Shown: positions 47,772 through 58,729 of the stretch, in pieces | Numbering within the stretch: position 1 is the stretch's first letter | How the letters are laid out: every line of letters begins with the position of its first letter | From: Brachycybe producta | Taxonomy: Eukaryota; Arthropoda; Diplopoda; Playtdesmida; Andrognathidae | Assembly: GCA_036925085.1 (NCBI GenBank) | Contig: JAUPFP010000002.1 | Location: forward strand, 12,742,100-12,806,099 | DNA: 64,000 bases | Direction of reading: 5' to 3' | Translations under genes and position numbers: made by a program | The notes under the pieces: model-generated | Seen by the model: the letters and a program-made list of their open reading frames with translations, nothing else | The model's database searches: none | What the model was told of the DNA's origin: nothing

Positions 47772-48212
47772 GTAAAGCCTCGTTTTCACGATGATAGTTG
47801 TCACGATAGTTGTTGTCATGAGAGCAGCAACTATCGCGAGAACTATCATCATCGTGAAGACCACGCGATAGTCACTATCAAACTGTTGCGATAGTAACTA
47901 TCACAACTATCTCGTTTGACTAGACAGTTGATAGTACTATCGCAATATAGTATAATAGTTGTTGAGTGACAACTTTGTAGAGAAATACCTGCACTTTGTA
48001 GGGAAATTTGGTTTCGGGAGGAAGAGAGAGGCAACACTGTTGTTGACTCAATAATATCTAGTGAAGTAAGACATCACACTGTCATGACAGTGAACTATCA
48101 CGTTACTTCAAGACATGTAGACAGTTGCTATCGTGAGACAGTGAACTATCGCAACTTTCATGACAGCTACTCTCACGATAGAACTATCGCCACCATGAAA
48201 ACAAGGCTTAAC
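47772..48212. mobile_element. Inverted-repeat element built from ACTATCGC motifs
   Basis: Ends AAAGCCTCGTTTTCACGATG and CACCATGAAAACAAGGCTTA are inverted copies about 440 bp apart. Inside, ACTATCGCGA / GATAGTTGTCACGATAGT type motifs recur in both orientations near each end, around a unique centre (GTAGAGAAATACCTGCACTT). No coding frame. Superfamily not determined. Confidence 0.8.
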
Positions 48213-48464
48213 AAGAAGTAAAGCGCGCGCCTCAAAAGTTAGGCCTGATTTAGAGTGGGCGTGGTTAGAGTTTCTATAGATGTTATTAACATTTCTAGAA
48301 ACTTAATAATGTTAATAGCATATGTTATATCAACAAATGAGACAACAACACTTCGTAGGCTGATTTTTAATATTTTTTTAAAAAACATTGGTAACAAACT
48401 AACAACACTTGTTATCAGCAATGTTACCTGTTGTCTAAAATGGCGTCCAGACTAGAATGATCAT

Positions 48465-48900
48465 AAACTAGAATGGTAGGCCATACTGAATCACCTAAAA
48501 CAAACTTTTTATGAAAGTTGGGTTAGACTATTTTCAAACTGCCATAAAATGTTTATTATGAAATTATATCAAACACGAAAATACTATAGACTATTCGTCG
48601 TTGTTTGGGCTAAACCCCTTCTAGTTTCTAAAACACTTCCTATTTTTTCGTAATTATTTTACTGAAAGACAGAATTAGCTACCTCATTATACAAAAAGAA
48701 AATGAAGTATCGTCGTAAGACAGTAGAGGGCCTATAAATTGTCATAAGCTATAACTAATAACTTTTGACTGTCACAAAGGACTGTCATGACTATGACAAA
48801 TATTGTAATATCACTGTCATTGACAAGCAGTGACATCATATAAATTATAACTGATTTTGGAACTCCGGATCCTCATCCGGAGTTCAAAAATCAGCAGTTC
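48465..48900. mobile_element. Hairpin-family copy and a separate small hairpin
   Basis: 48465-48690 carries AACTAGAATGGTAGGCCAT, AACTTTTTATGAAAG, TTTATTATGAAATTATATCA and CCTTCTAGTTTCTAAAACAC with CTGAAAGACAGAAT. At about 48850-48897 a perfect stem CTGATTTTGGAACTCCGGAT closes over CCTC. Sequence to 49577 is AT-rich without gene signals. Confidence 0.65.
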
Positions 48901-49577
48901 ACAATTCATTTTATAAGCTTGTAATTAATTAAGAATTTAGAAACTAGAATGTGTCTTGATCGAAGCACATTTTTATTAAAAAAAAAAACATTTATGCAAA
49001 AAACCAATAAATTTTTAAATTGCAATAGTTTATTTTGAGGAAAAAATATCGTCACTTTTTAACAAATTCATCTCGTCTTCTTAACAAAAAAAAATATGTT
49101 AAATTTTGTTGAAAAAAGAGTGAACCACCGAAAAGGCGGCATTAAGACATCTAGGCCTTAGTGTGAACCATGCCTCCTCCCCTTTATTCAGTGAATAACA
49201 AACATAAAAAGCCCCATCAAAGACAGAAGCCGCTTTTAGAAAAAGGCGACTGGATGACGTCACACAATAAAAACGACGAAATTACTTCGTTTTTAAACTG
49301 AGAGCAAAAAAACGAAATGTGAAAAAACAAAACCCTGAATTTTATTTAATAAAAAACAAATCTTGAAAATTCTAGTCTTTTGTTTCTCTTAGACCTAGAA
49401 TAAAACAAACAATTCTGGATTGTCAATCCTCGACGTGAATACGCAGCAATCAGAAAATGATTAATAAAATAAGCCTCGGATTTTTAAACAAAAATATTAA
49501 ACAAAACACAAAAGTCGCAGAAATGTTTTAGAATTGTCGCCAATTTGTCTCGGATTAACAAAAAAAAAAAAAAAAAC

Positions 49578-49994
49578 TAGAAATCGAACATTCGAATCCT
49601 CGAATCTTGAAAAATAATATTCGAGACTCAAAAACTCGAATCTTCGCCGCTTTTTTCGTTGTTCGAATCCTAACCATAATAAAAAACCTTAAAAACTTTG
49701 GTTAAAATTAGTTTTAACTCCAATTGACGTCCAATAGAAGCGTTCACTAACAAAAAAACCGACGATTGTTGCAATTTCGGTTGGTATCCGGATCACCAAT
49801 GTCCTCACCTTGTGGTGACCCTGAATGTCACTTTTCTTATTATTAATAATTTAATATTTAATATTATTTCATTTATTTATATCTTCTTAATGAATAATAT
49901 AGGATTCTTATATGAAGGATTCGAGAGATTCGATATTCGTAAGATTCGACAACCGATTCGGATTCGAGAAAATTTAGAATTCCTCCCACCTCTA
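49578..49994. mobile_element. TTCGAAT-rich hAT-type element, copy 2
   Basis: Starts TAGAAATCGAACATTCGAAT and ends CCTCCCACCTCTA. Shares TTCGCCGCTTTTTTCGT, TTAGTTTTAACTCCA, TTGACGTCCAAT and GAAGCGTTCA with copy 1 (461-939). Flanks AAAAAAAC and CAAAAAAC are low-complexity but compatible with an 8-bp duplication. Contains the inverse pair GGTTACC/GTGGTGACC-like motif CCTTGTGGTGACCCTGA. Confidence 0.8.
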
Positions 49995-50328
49995 CAAAAA
50001 ACCGCAAAGGATGGACAAACCAGAATTGACCGTTCGTATAAGCGACCTTTATACGTTGCTATTGGCCGGCGGCAGTAGAGAAGAAAATCAGGGTCGTACC
50101 TTCTTTGTTACAAATAAAACAGCTTTACAGCTTTACTTTAAAAGAAAAAAACTGAATAAAAAAAGCCCAGCCAATCAAATGTTGTATAAAAAAAACCCCC
50201 TAAAAATTTGTAAAAGGCGGTGTCCGGCTCAACGTGGTCAAACTATAGTAGAAGCGATTTTCAATTGAAATTCAATACTTAGGAAGTCAGCGTTCATTTG
50301 CGATCACACTCAGATTATGGTTTTAAAT

Positions 50329-50677
50329 AGGAATTGGGGACATTCGAATCCTCGAATATTGAAAAATATTCGAGATTCGAAAACTCGAATTTTCGCGCTT
50401 TTTTCGTCTTTCGAATCCTAACCTTTAAAAAACCTGTTTTTAAAAACTTTGGTAAAATTAGTTTTAACTCCAATACAAGCGTTCACTAACAAAAAAAACC
50501 GGCGATTGTTGCAATTTCGGTTATTATCCGGATCACCAATGGTTTACCTTGTGGCCTGACCCTGAGGGCCACACATTATTATTAATTTAATATTTCATTT
50601 ATTTGGATCTTCTTAATGAATAAACATAGGATTATTATATGAAGGATTCGAGAGATTCGAGAACCTTTTAGGATTAG
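50329..50677. mobile_element. TTCGAAT-rich hAT-type element, copy 3
   Basis: Starts AGGAATTGGGGACATTCGAA and ends CCTTTTAGGATTAG, lacking the usual last bases. TTTTAAAT is directly repeated at 50321-50328 and 50678-50685, an exact 8-bp target duplication. The interior matches copies 1 and 2. A copy-free 330-bp spacer (49995-50320) separates it from copy 2. Confidence 0.85.
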
Positions 50678-50727
50678 TTTTAAATAATAAAATTTTTTTT
50701 GAACCGGGCCCATCTTATAATGTGATT

Positions 50728-51350
50728 CGGTCCTAAAGGGGGTCGCAAAGAACGACGGACGGAAATTCCGTAACCTATAGGTTACGGAATTTCCGTCTTT
50801 TATACCGCGACCCCCTTTCAATATTGTTGTAAATTATACTTAGCAACATTACGGAATTATATTTAATTATTAATTCATCTATTGAATTCAGTTATGCATC
50901 GATTAAACGCGACAGAAATTTTATAATTAACTTAAAAAATTAAATTAAAAGCTAAAGAATTTCTTTTCCTATTACTTTTTCAATGTAATGAAACCTTATT
51001 AGTTTCTAATTGATTTTAAACTGACGGAATTTTTAATAATTAATCTCTAAATTAATTTTACATATTAGGAATAATTGTAAAATGTGAAATTAATTAGAGA
51101 TTAATTATTAAAAATTCCGTCAGTTTAAAATCAATTAGAAACTAATTTCATTACAATGAAAAACCTACAGGAAAAAAAAAATCCGTAGCTTTTAATTTAG
51201 TTTTAAAGTTAATTATAAAACCTCCGTCGCGTTTAATTGACGCATAACTGAATTCAATAGATGAATTAGTAATTAAATGTAATTCCGTAGTGTATGAGGC
51301 TTTCGTAGATTATGGAAATTCCGTCTTTTATACCGAATGGGGCCCCCATA
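50728..51350. mobile_element. About 600-bp palindromic foldback with nested hairpins
   Basis: The arms at about 50845-51062 and 51072-51290 are near-exact reverse complements (for example TTCATCTATTGAATTCAGTT and its inverse; ACTGACGGAATTTTTAATAA and its inverse). The outer left end contains a complete smaller hairpin at 50756-50794 (ACGGAAATTCCGTAACCTAT and inverse) itself bracketed by GGGGGTCGC and GCGACCCCC. GACGGAATTT/AATTCCGTC recurs at least six times. No protein coding. Confidence 0.9.
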
Positions 51351-51574
51351 CGGTTTTTTTTTTCTCATTTTTTCATAAAATTGAAGGACCACAAAATAAA
51401 GAAGAAATTGGGGGGAGTATACGAGGTGGGGACAAGAGAAGGAAAAAACCGCCTTAGGAATGAGGAAAATGTCAATTTTCTTAAAAAATAAAAATTAACT
51501 TAAATTAAACAAATTAAATAAGGCCTACTGTGTGTTAACAATAGAAAATATATGTTGGCTTTATTTTTTGTGTA

Positions 51575-52190
51575 TTAAAGCGGCAAAAAAGCCGCGAAAA
51601 CGATGGGGGGAAAAAGCCCCGAAAACGATGGGAAAAAGGCCGCGAAAACGATGGGAAAAAGGCCGCAAAAACGATGGGAAAAAGGCCGCAAAAACGATGG
51701 GGGAAAAGCCGCGAAAACGATGGGGGAAAAGCCGCGAAAACGATGGGGAAAAAGGCCGCAAAAACGATGGGGAAAAAGGCCGCAAAAACGATGGGGGAAA
51801 AAGCCGCGAAAACGATGAGGGAAAAAGCCGCGAAAACGATGAGGGAAAAAGCCGCGAAAACGATGGGGAAAAAGCCGTGAAAACGATGGGGAAAAAGCCG
51901 TGAAAACGATGGGGGAAAAGCCGCGAAAACGATGGGGGAAAAGCCGTGAAAACGATTGGGGAAAAATCAGCGAATACAATGGGGGAAAAGGCAGCGAAAA
52001 CGATGGGGGAAAAAGCCGCGAAAACGATGAGGGGAAAAGCCGCGAAAACGATGAGGGGAAAAGCCGCGAAAACGATGAGGGGAAAAGCCGCGAAAACGAT
52101 GGGGGAAAAGCCGTGAAAACGATTGGGGAAAAAGCAGCGAATACGATGGGGGAAAAGGCAGCGAAAACGATGAGAAAAAGCCGCTTAAAA
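51575..52190. repeat. 23-bp minisatellite GCCGCGAAAACGATGGGGGAAAA
   Basis: About 27 units. Because 23 is not a multiple of three, all three frames stay open on both strands, giving artificial proteins such as KRWGKSRENDGG and SFSRLFPHRFRGF. Variants with AAAGGCCGC, GATGAGGG and GAATACAATG are grouped in blocks, including a higher-order repeat between about 51920 and 52190. Confidence 0.95.
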
Positions 52191-54150
52191 TACTGAAAAA
52201 AAGGACGAAACCCCCACAAACCCCAGTTAAAACGACACATGAACCCAGAAAAAGCCTTAAGATGAGATAAATGTTCGCTTTTAATAATTAAAAACAAAAA
52301 ACGAAAACGTTTTAGTAAAATAAAACTAAATTTCGTGGAAAAAAATTAAAAATAAACTTAATTAAATAAGAAGACCTACCGTGATTTGTTGGCTTCAAGT
52401 TGTCCCCTCAAAAAGTTCCCACACAAACCCGGGGTCACGTCCAAACAGCACAAAGACAGACGCCAAAATGAAGGCGCGCTAACAACATTTGTACCCTGTT
52501 GCGAGACTATTTTTCGCTAACAGCCAATTAGAACGGTTCATTTATGACGTAATCTAACGTCATATGACGTCAAATGACGATTTTCTACCAACCAATCACA
52601 ATCATTACCTGTAATTCTATGAGGGTCAAGAATGGCTTCCAATTAAGGGGTGGTAAAAATGGGGGACCAAAAACGAAGAATCTTTTTTTCGAGAAAATAA
52701 ATCTCGAAACGAACTTTTCGTCGCGTTCAAATCGCATTAAATTTTGTGTTTCAACTCAGAATTCTAGTGTCAAAAGTTTCTTTGAACATCGCGCTTTAAC
52801 ACTATATTAATGCCAAAGTTTATTTTTAACGTTTTCATGGTTAATTTTAATAAATAAAAAAAGCCCTAACAAACTTTGTAGCCTCAAAACCAGCCAATTC
52901 TTCTTATTAGTTACTTGTGTAGCCATGCTGTCAATGACGATTTTGTTGGTTTGAAGCGAGGCTATATTCAAATTAGCGGCAAAAAGTTATTTTTAGTTCA
53001 ACTTCCGGTTTAGACCTATTGAAGGCCCGCAAGAAGGGAATTTAGCCTCTAACCAGGGTTCAAACATGAAAAAACACCTGTTTTATTGAATAAGCTTCAA
53101 TAAGAGGCTTTATATGTTGACCTTTGAAACTTTAGTCAATAAATTTCAGATGAGATTCAAGTTTAAAGTTTCACTCTTGAATTTTGACCATAACTTTTGA
53201 GTCAAGAAAAATGGACTAAACGCTAAAATAAAGAAAATTTCACAAATGAAAACAAATTAAGAACGGTAAATACAATTGTATTTCAAAAAATAACAATAAC
53301 TTAACATCTTTTGGCTTAGATGTTTTATTATGGTTTATGAACAGCTGATTTGTCATCTCCGATTCATAAGCAATTTACAAGGTGAACGATACAGTCACTG
53401 CAATGTGGAGGGTAGCTTATGACGTCAGAAGAAAACTTAATATAGTTCATACATTTAAAAAAAACAAATACGATGGGTGACCCAATATGGCGTCAAGATT
53501 TTATCATAATCTAAACGTAAATGCCGCCATGTGTGTCTACCCGAAATAGTAACTGAATTACGTCATCATGGCTCGGTCATGCCTATTCTGTTCGTTCGTC
53601 GACAGTTATAAAACTTTCTTTTTATGGCCCTAGATGGCGGTAGTGTGCTTAAAAATACGAAGAAGCGTGTTTTCGCCTATAACAAAACTATAGGCGGCTT
53701 CACGCCGCCTATTACATATTCGACTGATGTGAAACATCGCTTTGTTTTTTTTTTCAACCGGTTGAAATAAAAAAAATGTCAAGCAATATAAAGAGAAAAA
53801 AATCGAATAACATAATTATTTAAGTTGAAAAAATCCAAAAAAAAAAATAAATAAAAATAAAAATTGCTAGCCGACGCCTTTAGTTACTTTTATGTCGGCG
53901 CAAAAAAGACACAAGTATGTGTATTTTTTATTAAAAACTGAAGCAATTGGCTTGACTGTAACAGCTCATTACAATAAAGCAACAAGGGTAGACAAATATG
54001 GCGTCATTATCGTATACATAATATGACATTGAACGATGCCATTTTAGTACACACGTCCTACAGAAATATGAAGTCATGTCACATCGTAGTCTTCTGGAGG
54101 TCTTGGGTTCAAACCTCAGTATGGTCTTTTAGTTTTAATGTATTTGATTT
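52191..54150. other. Intergenic, no gene seen
   Basis: Contains a cluster of TGACGT motifs at 52545-52580 (TTATGACGTAATC, CATATGACGTCAAATGACG), a diverged CRE-element fragment at about 53415, and a foldback TATAGGCGGCTTCACGCCGCCTA at about 53692. At 54103 the string GGGTTCAAACCTC resembles a tRNA B box, but no tRNA fold can be drawn around it. Confidence 0.5.
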
Positions 54151-54745
54151 TTTAGACTTTTTTATAGACCAAATTTAAAAAAAAATATCGTCTGCTTAAA
54201 AGTATAGTCATTTTCAAACTTGACAACATAAAATGTTTATTTTGAAAGATATCAACATGAAAATACTCCTTAAGTGATTGAGCTATGTTTTTAGTTTCTA
54301 AAACACATTCAAATTTCTCTTCATTTTTCATCTGAGTAATTATAGTCAAAACGCAGATAAAAAATATAGTCTACGTCCCATTTTTCACCAGTTGAAATTT
54401 TCCAAAAGTTGAAATTTTCATCTCAACTTGAAACAAGGCCTAAAGTATAAATGTCTCTCGAACTTTTGATTATTCTGTTTTTCAGGTGCAAAATGCAAAG
54501 AAACGTGAACGTGTTTTTTATGTCGTTTTGAAAATGACTCAATTTTAAACAGACGATTTTTAATTTTTGCCTATAAAAAGTTTATTTTAAAAGATATCAA
54601 TAGGAAAATACCTTTTACGTGATTGAGCTATCCTTCAGTTTCTAAAGCATTTTCTAGTTTCTCTTAAATTTGCTCTTCTGAAAGACAGAATAATTAGAAT
54701 TCGAACAATCAGCTGTTCATAAACCATTTAAAGCAGAAATTTACA
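54150..54745. mobile_element. Two adjacent intronic-hairpin family copies
   Basis: Copy 54150-54370 keeps mainly the right arm (TTTATTTTGAAAGATATCAA, CTCCTTAAGTGATTGAGCTA). Copy 54425-54745 has both ends: CGAACTTTTGATTATTCTGT at the left and TCTTCTGAAAGACAGAATAA with CAGCTGTTCATAAACCATTT at the right. They lie just beyond the 3' end of PIGH. Confidence 0.8.
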
Positions 54746-54869
54746 TATTTCTCAATGAAGTTTAATCATATGTAAAAGGCACTTATGACAATTTATATTA
54801 AATTTATGTCCGACTATTATGTCTATTTGTATTTTTTGATCTTTGGCAATAAAAACGATGACATGCTCG

Positions 54870-55988
54870 TCATGAGAAACGATTTCCCGTTTCGTTGTTC
54901 AAAATCATTGTGTTCACACAATTATAAACCTGAATTAGGAAGTTAAGGCGAGGCCAAGTCGACTGTAAATACAAGAATAAACATCATTTCGATAATTAAA
55001 AACATATATTGTTTCATATTGAAATTTCATACTGGAAAGATAATCTGCATCTCTTTGGAATCTTCTTTAAGAATGACTGCTAAGTAGTACAATATACAAT
55101 GCTGAAACATATAAAAATAAAATTTATTTTCATCTGTTAACACGTGAAGAAACCCGAAGGTTTACCATTGTAATGCCTTCGTTTATGATAAAAGCTTCGA
55201 TCGAGTGAGATCCAATAAATTTGGATACTTTGCGGCCACTGACAAACGTCGTAGTCAACTGTAGGCCCATGGAAGAAATGACTAGCAACGATTCTTTGTA
55301 ATACAAAAACAGTATTAATCAGTAAACGACAACGACAAAGAGTTCACACAAAATGATACCCTTTTGAACTGTTAAATGAACCTTTAGAATCAAAGCGAAG
55401 ACTAAAATCACGCACAGAAATCCCTGAGTGTACGAATTCTGTTCGAAAAACGAGAAAATGAATAAGTATAACGATGTTATTTTGTAGTTAAGGTGGTCTT
55501 AAAGTTTAAACGCACCTCAAACTCTGGTTATTCGGTTTTTCAAGTGCAAAATGAAACAACTAGGTGGTTTGGAAACTAGAATGATGGCTCAGTCACTTAA
55601 GTGTATTTTATTCTTTGATATCATTCAAAATGAACTTTTTTTCGTGAGTTTGAAAACGAAAAACAAGCAGATGATTATTTTTTAAATTTAAGTCTATAAA
55701 AAGTTTATTTTCAACTTCTCCCCAGTGTTGCTTCTGAAAAACAGAATAACCAATAGTTCGAAAATTAGCTGTTCATAAACCCCCGGTCTTAAAACAAACC
55801 AGATTATGCAAATTGAGGGCGTATAAAAGGGCGGAAAAGCAGAAACATTTAAAGAGCCAACTAAAGAAGTTGAACGGCCGACGTTCGACGACGAACTCTT
55901 TACATCTCGATAAAACATCGTGTTGAACCGTACGACAAGTTAAACGCGTTCCCAACACGTTCCTTTGTGTCTCAACAACTTCTTTCAT
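54870..55988 (-). CDS. PIGH: PIG-H, subunit of the GPI-GlcNAc transferase
   Basis: PIG-H belongs to the ER-membrane complex that transfers GlcNAc to phosphatidylinositol, the first step of GPI-anchor synthesis. Five exons join in frame: 55988-55800, 55438-55360, 55293-55166, 55101-55033 and 54962-54870, giving 185 residues (human 188). There are two hydrophobic segments, WLFKCFCFSALLYAL near residue 45 and GFLCVILVFALILKV near 70, forming the membrane hairpin. The cytosolic PIG-H domain follows: ESLLVISSMGLQLTTTFVSG, FIINEGITMHCILYYLAVIL, and a last exon TWPRLNFLIQVYNCVNTMI matching human KPRLDCLIEIYRSCQEIL. Intron 1 is occupied almost entirely by a hairpin-family element (55490-55795). It is divergent from CFAP36. 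Confidence 0.93.
55490..55795. mobile_element. Intronic-hairpin family copy in PIGH intron 1
   Basis: Starts TTAAGGTGGTCTTAAAGTTT, continues CAAACTCTGGTTATTCGGTT and AATGATGGCTCAGTCACTTA, and ends AAAAACAGAATAACCAATAG with CTGTTCATAAACCCCC next to the exon 1 donor. The element is about 85% of the intron. Confidence 0.85.
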
Positions 55989-56381
55989 CTTTAATTATGT
56001 GCATTGTTTAAATTAAATGCAATTAAAAATGCAGAAACCGAACAAAACGCCTTTTTTTCCGCCATTTAAAATCGTCTGCATTAGCGGCTGATCATAAATT
56101 TATTAAGCGGCCGCTAATATTAGCCGTCGCCATATTATTATCGATAATCAATGCAATATCGATATAGTTCAAGGGAGCGCGGGAAATTTAAAATGTAAAT
56201 ATCATCATTGATCGCAGAGTTCAACTGTTTCCATGGCAACCACATGTATTTCAATCAAAACATTAGACTGAAGAGCCTCATTAAACCTGTACGAAAAGAG
56301 CTTTATAGAAGTTACGTTATGTGTGCACAAATTAACACAGATAAAATTTATACAATCACTCGAGAAGGTGGCAAGAAGAAG
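55989..56381. promoter_or_regulatory. Divergent PIGH/CFAP36 promoter region
   Basis: The two start codons are 393 bp apart on opposite strands. The region has GC-rich patches TTAGCGGCTGATCATAAATT and GCGGCCGCTAATATTAGC near 56080-56120 (a NotI-type GCGGCCGC palindrome), and mirrored GCGGC...ATAA blocks. No TATA box at a convincing distance from either start. Confidence 0.5.
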
Positions 56382-58729
56382 ATGGAAGGCGATAAAGAAG
56401 ACAACGGCTGGGTATTTGAGTCCTTGGTTGGATTTCTTACGGGACCTGTTTGGAATATTCCTATCATGAATTTCATCGAAAACAAATCATCGGGTACAAC
56501 AAAAAAAAACGTCCTATAAAAATAATTTAACTTAATTTAAAGTATAAACACCCTTCGAACTCCGATTATTCTCTTGTATTTCAGAAAGACAAATTAAGAG
56601 AAAGTGTTTTAGAAACTAGAAGGGTAGCTCAATCACTTAAGAGTATTTTCATATTGACATCGTTTAAAATAAGCTTTATTTCAATCTTTAAAAAAAATCC
56701 TATTTTAAACAGAAGATATAAAAAAGTTTATTTTGAAAGATATCAACATTTAAATACTATTAAGTGATTCTGCTACTCTAGAAATTCTAGTTTCTAACAC
56801 TTTCAATTTCTTCTTAATCAGAGTTTGAAGGGAAATTAACCTTTAAAAACCACCTTAAACAATTTCCCGTTCTTGTAATTCTGTTGCAGTTTTCGATCCG
56901 AACGAAGATAACCAAGAGGAATACATGAAAATCCACGAAGAGTTTAAGAATTTGGTTTGTTTTAGATTCAAACAATTCATAAAACATATAAATAATACCT
57001 AAAAGAATCATGTTTTTGTATTCTTTCCGCATTTGAAGGTGGATCTCATGTTGAATAGTTTCACACAAGACTTAGGAATCACTGGCGAACAATTTGAAAA
57101 AGCTTGCGTCCAGACAACGGGCGACATGGTTACTTCACAACTGCAAAAAGTTAACCCCATTATGCAAATTAACCAAGCTGCATAAATGTTGACACAGGAA
57201 CAACATTATGATAAAATTCAAATTGTTTTCAAAACTAGAATGGTTCAAGATTAGGCCATACTGCCATAAATAGTTTATTTTGAAAGATGTCAACAAAAAA
57301 AAAAAAACGTTTCGCAATATCACCAACTATTTTAGTTTCTCAAACATTATGAATTTTTTCAGAATGGTTCATCTGAAAAACGTTTGATTGAAAACCGTAA
57401 ATTGTCGCAGAATCGCGGAGAGAAATTGTTTTTACTTTCAGTGTATATAATTAATGTGGCGAGATAGTTGAATCGAGTCACATTAATTATACGGAAAGTA
57501 ACAACAAAACAATTGTCTCATTTTTCTGCATTTATTTAAGACGTTGTTCGATCAGATTTGGGCTGCCGAAGATTATTCCGTGTTTGTTCGCATGATGATT
57601 CAAAAGAATACCGAGTTACAACTTCAGGCATTAGAGTTTCTAAAAGGAAGAGGAATCTCGTTCGATACGAGCGACGACTCCGTAGGTGCCGACGAATACA
57701 ACGATAACGACATTCTCAAAGAAGCGTTGCGTCAATCGTTCGAGGAACACAAAAAAAATGCGAGTCAAAGCAACAAAGAAGAAGAAGATCTCAAGAAGGT
57801 TCTTGCGGCTACAATCGATGAAGAGAAACGTCGACTTCAGTTAGAAAAACAAGCAGATCAACAACTTTTGCAAAAAGTAGCAAAATCTAATCATTAATTC
57901 TTACAATCTTTTAATCGCTCCCTCTCTGAGCATTTAGTTGCTTTCTCTCGTAGGCAATACAACTGTCATTGGAGCAGGGTGGAGCAACCGGGGGAGAAAG
58001 AGGAGCAGGAGCAGGAGACCGTCCGGCCTCGTTGAGTCCATCTTCGGACGATGTCGTAACGATGCCGATCGAAGAGCCGAAAAAAACGAACATGACAGAC
58101 ACTGGAAATAAACCAGTATTAACTTTTTATTAATTTATTTAAGGTGGTTTTAAAGTGTAAACGGCGTCTCTCGAACTCTGTCCTTCAGGAGCAAAATTAA
58201 GATAAACTAGAAAGTGTTTTAGAAACTAGAAGAGTAGCAGAATTACTTAAAAATATTTTCATAAAAAGCTTATTTTTGAAAGACGTGAAAATACCCTTAA
58301 ATGATTGAACTAGTCTTCTAGTTTCTAACACACTTTCAAGTTTCTCTGAAAGCCAAAATAATCTGAGTACGAAGAAGACCCGTTTACACTTTAAAACCAC
58401 CACCTTAAATTAATAGCACAGATTCAATCTAATACAAATTGTGTCTTAAGGAAATATCCCAAGAGGAGATTGCCAAGAGACAGTCTTATCTACGTCAACA
58501 GCGAGACAAATTGGTAGCTTTGAAGATGAAAAAGAGGTTACAACACTTGGATGAAATCGGTAAAGTGGAAGGAGCCGACTCGAGACCGAGGTCGGCAAAA
58601 GTTGCGAGAGATGCGCTTCAAAACAAAACCAGCGGTCACGAAGAATCGGATGTCAACCCTAAGATGTTGGCTGCAAGACACGCTCTCGTTGCAAGGCTCA
58701 AAGCCGAAGTTCTTGCAAAAAAAGACTAA
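56382..58729 (+). CDS. CFAP36: Cilia and flagella associated protein 36 (BART-like domain)
   Basis: CFAP36 (CCDC104/BARTL1) binds active ARL3 at the base of cilia through a BART-like helical domain. Six exons join in frame: 56382-56493, 56890-56954, 57039-57149, 57541-57876, 57954-58115 and 58451-58729, giving 354 residues (human 342). The BART-like domain covers roughly residues 8-125: WVFESLVGFLTGPVWNIPIM, YMKIHEEFKNLVDLMLNSF, DLGITGEQFEKAC and IWAAEDYSVFVRMMIQKN. A Gly/Ala-rich linker GGATGGERGAGAGD follows a coiled coil. The last exon, EISQEEIAKRQSYLRQQRDK, matches the human C-terminal coiled coil; its acceptor (GTGTCTTAAG) is pyrimidine-poor and was chosen on frame. The upstream frame is open to 56208 but the ATG at 56382 matches the family. 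Introns 1, 3 and 5 carry hairpin-family DNA. AATAAA is at about 58747. Confidence 0.93.
56530..56875. mobile_element. Intronic-hairpin family copy in CFAP36 intron 1
   Basis: Left arm CGAACTCCGATTATTCTCTT...AGAAACTAGAAGGGTAGCTC and right arm AAAGATATCAACATTTAAAT...TCTAGTTTCTAACACTTTC, ending TTTAAAAACCACCTTAAACA. It fills nearly all of the 396-nt intron. A half copy is in intron 3 (57205-57390). Confidence 0.85.
58135..58415. mobile_element. Intronic-hairpin family copy in CFAP36 intron 5 with intact termini
   Basis: This is the copy with the clearest ends: TTTAAGGTGGTTTTAAAGTG at the left and CACTTTAAAACCACCACCTT then AAA at the right. TTAA-type sequence adjoins both ends (TTATTTAAGG and CCTTAAATTAA), which would fit a TTAA target but also the element's own ends. 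About 280 bp, filling most of the 335-nt intron. Confidence 0.85.

Noticed and set aside
51532-52297. Overlapping plus and minus open frames of up to 240 codons
   Set aside because: They are translations of a 23-bp tandem repeat in every frame, with no start context, splice sites or domain.
54060-54140. Possible tRNA gene (B-box-like GGTTCAAACC)
   Set aside because: No A box at the right distance and no acceptor or anticodon stem can be formed; at most a degraded tRNA-derived repeat.
58439-58729. Separate small gene starting MCLKEISQEE
   Set aside because: The sequence matches the C-terminal coiled coil of CFAP36 and joins the preceding exon in frame, so it is the last exon of that gene.
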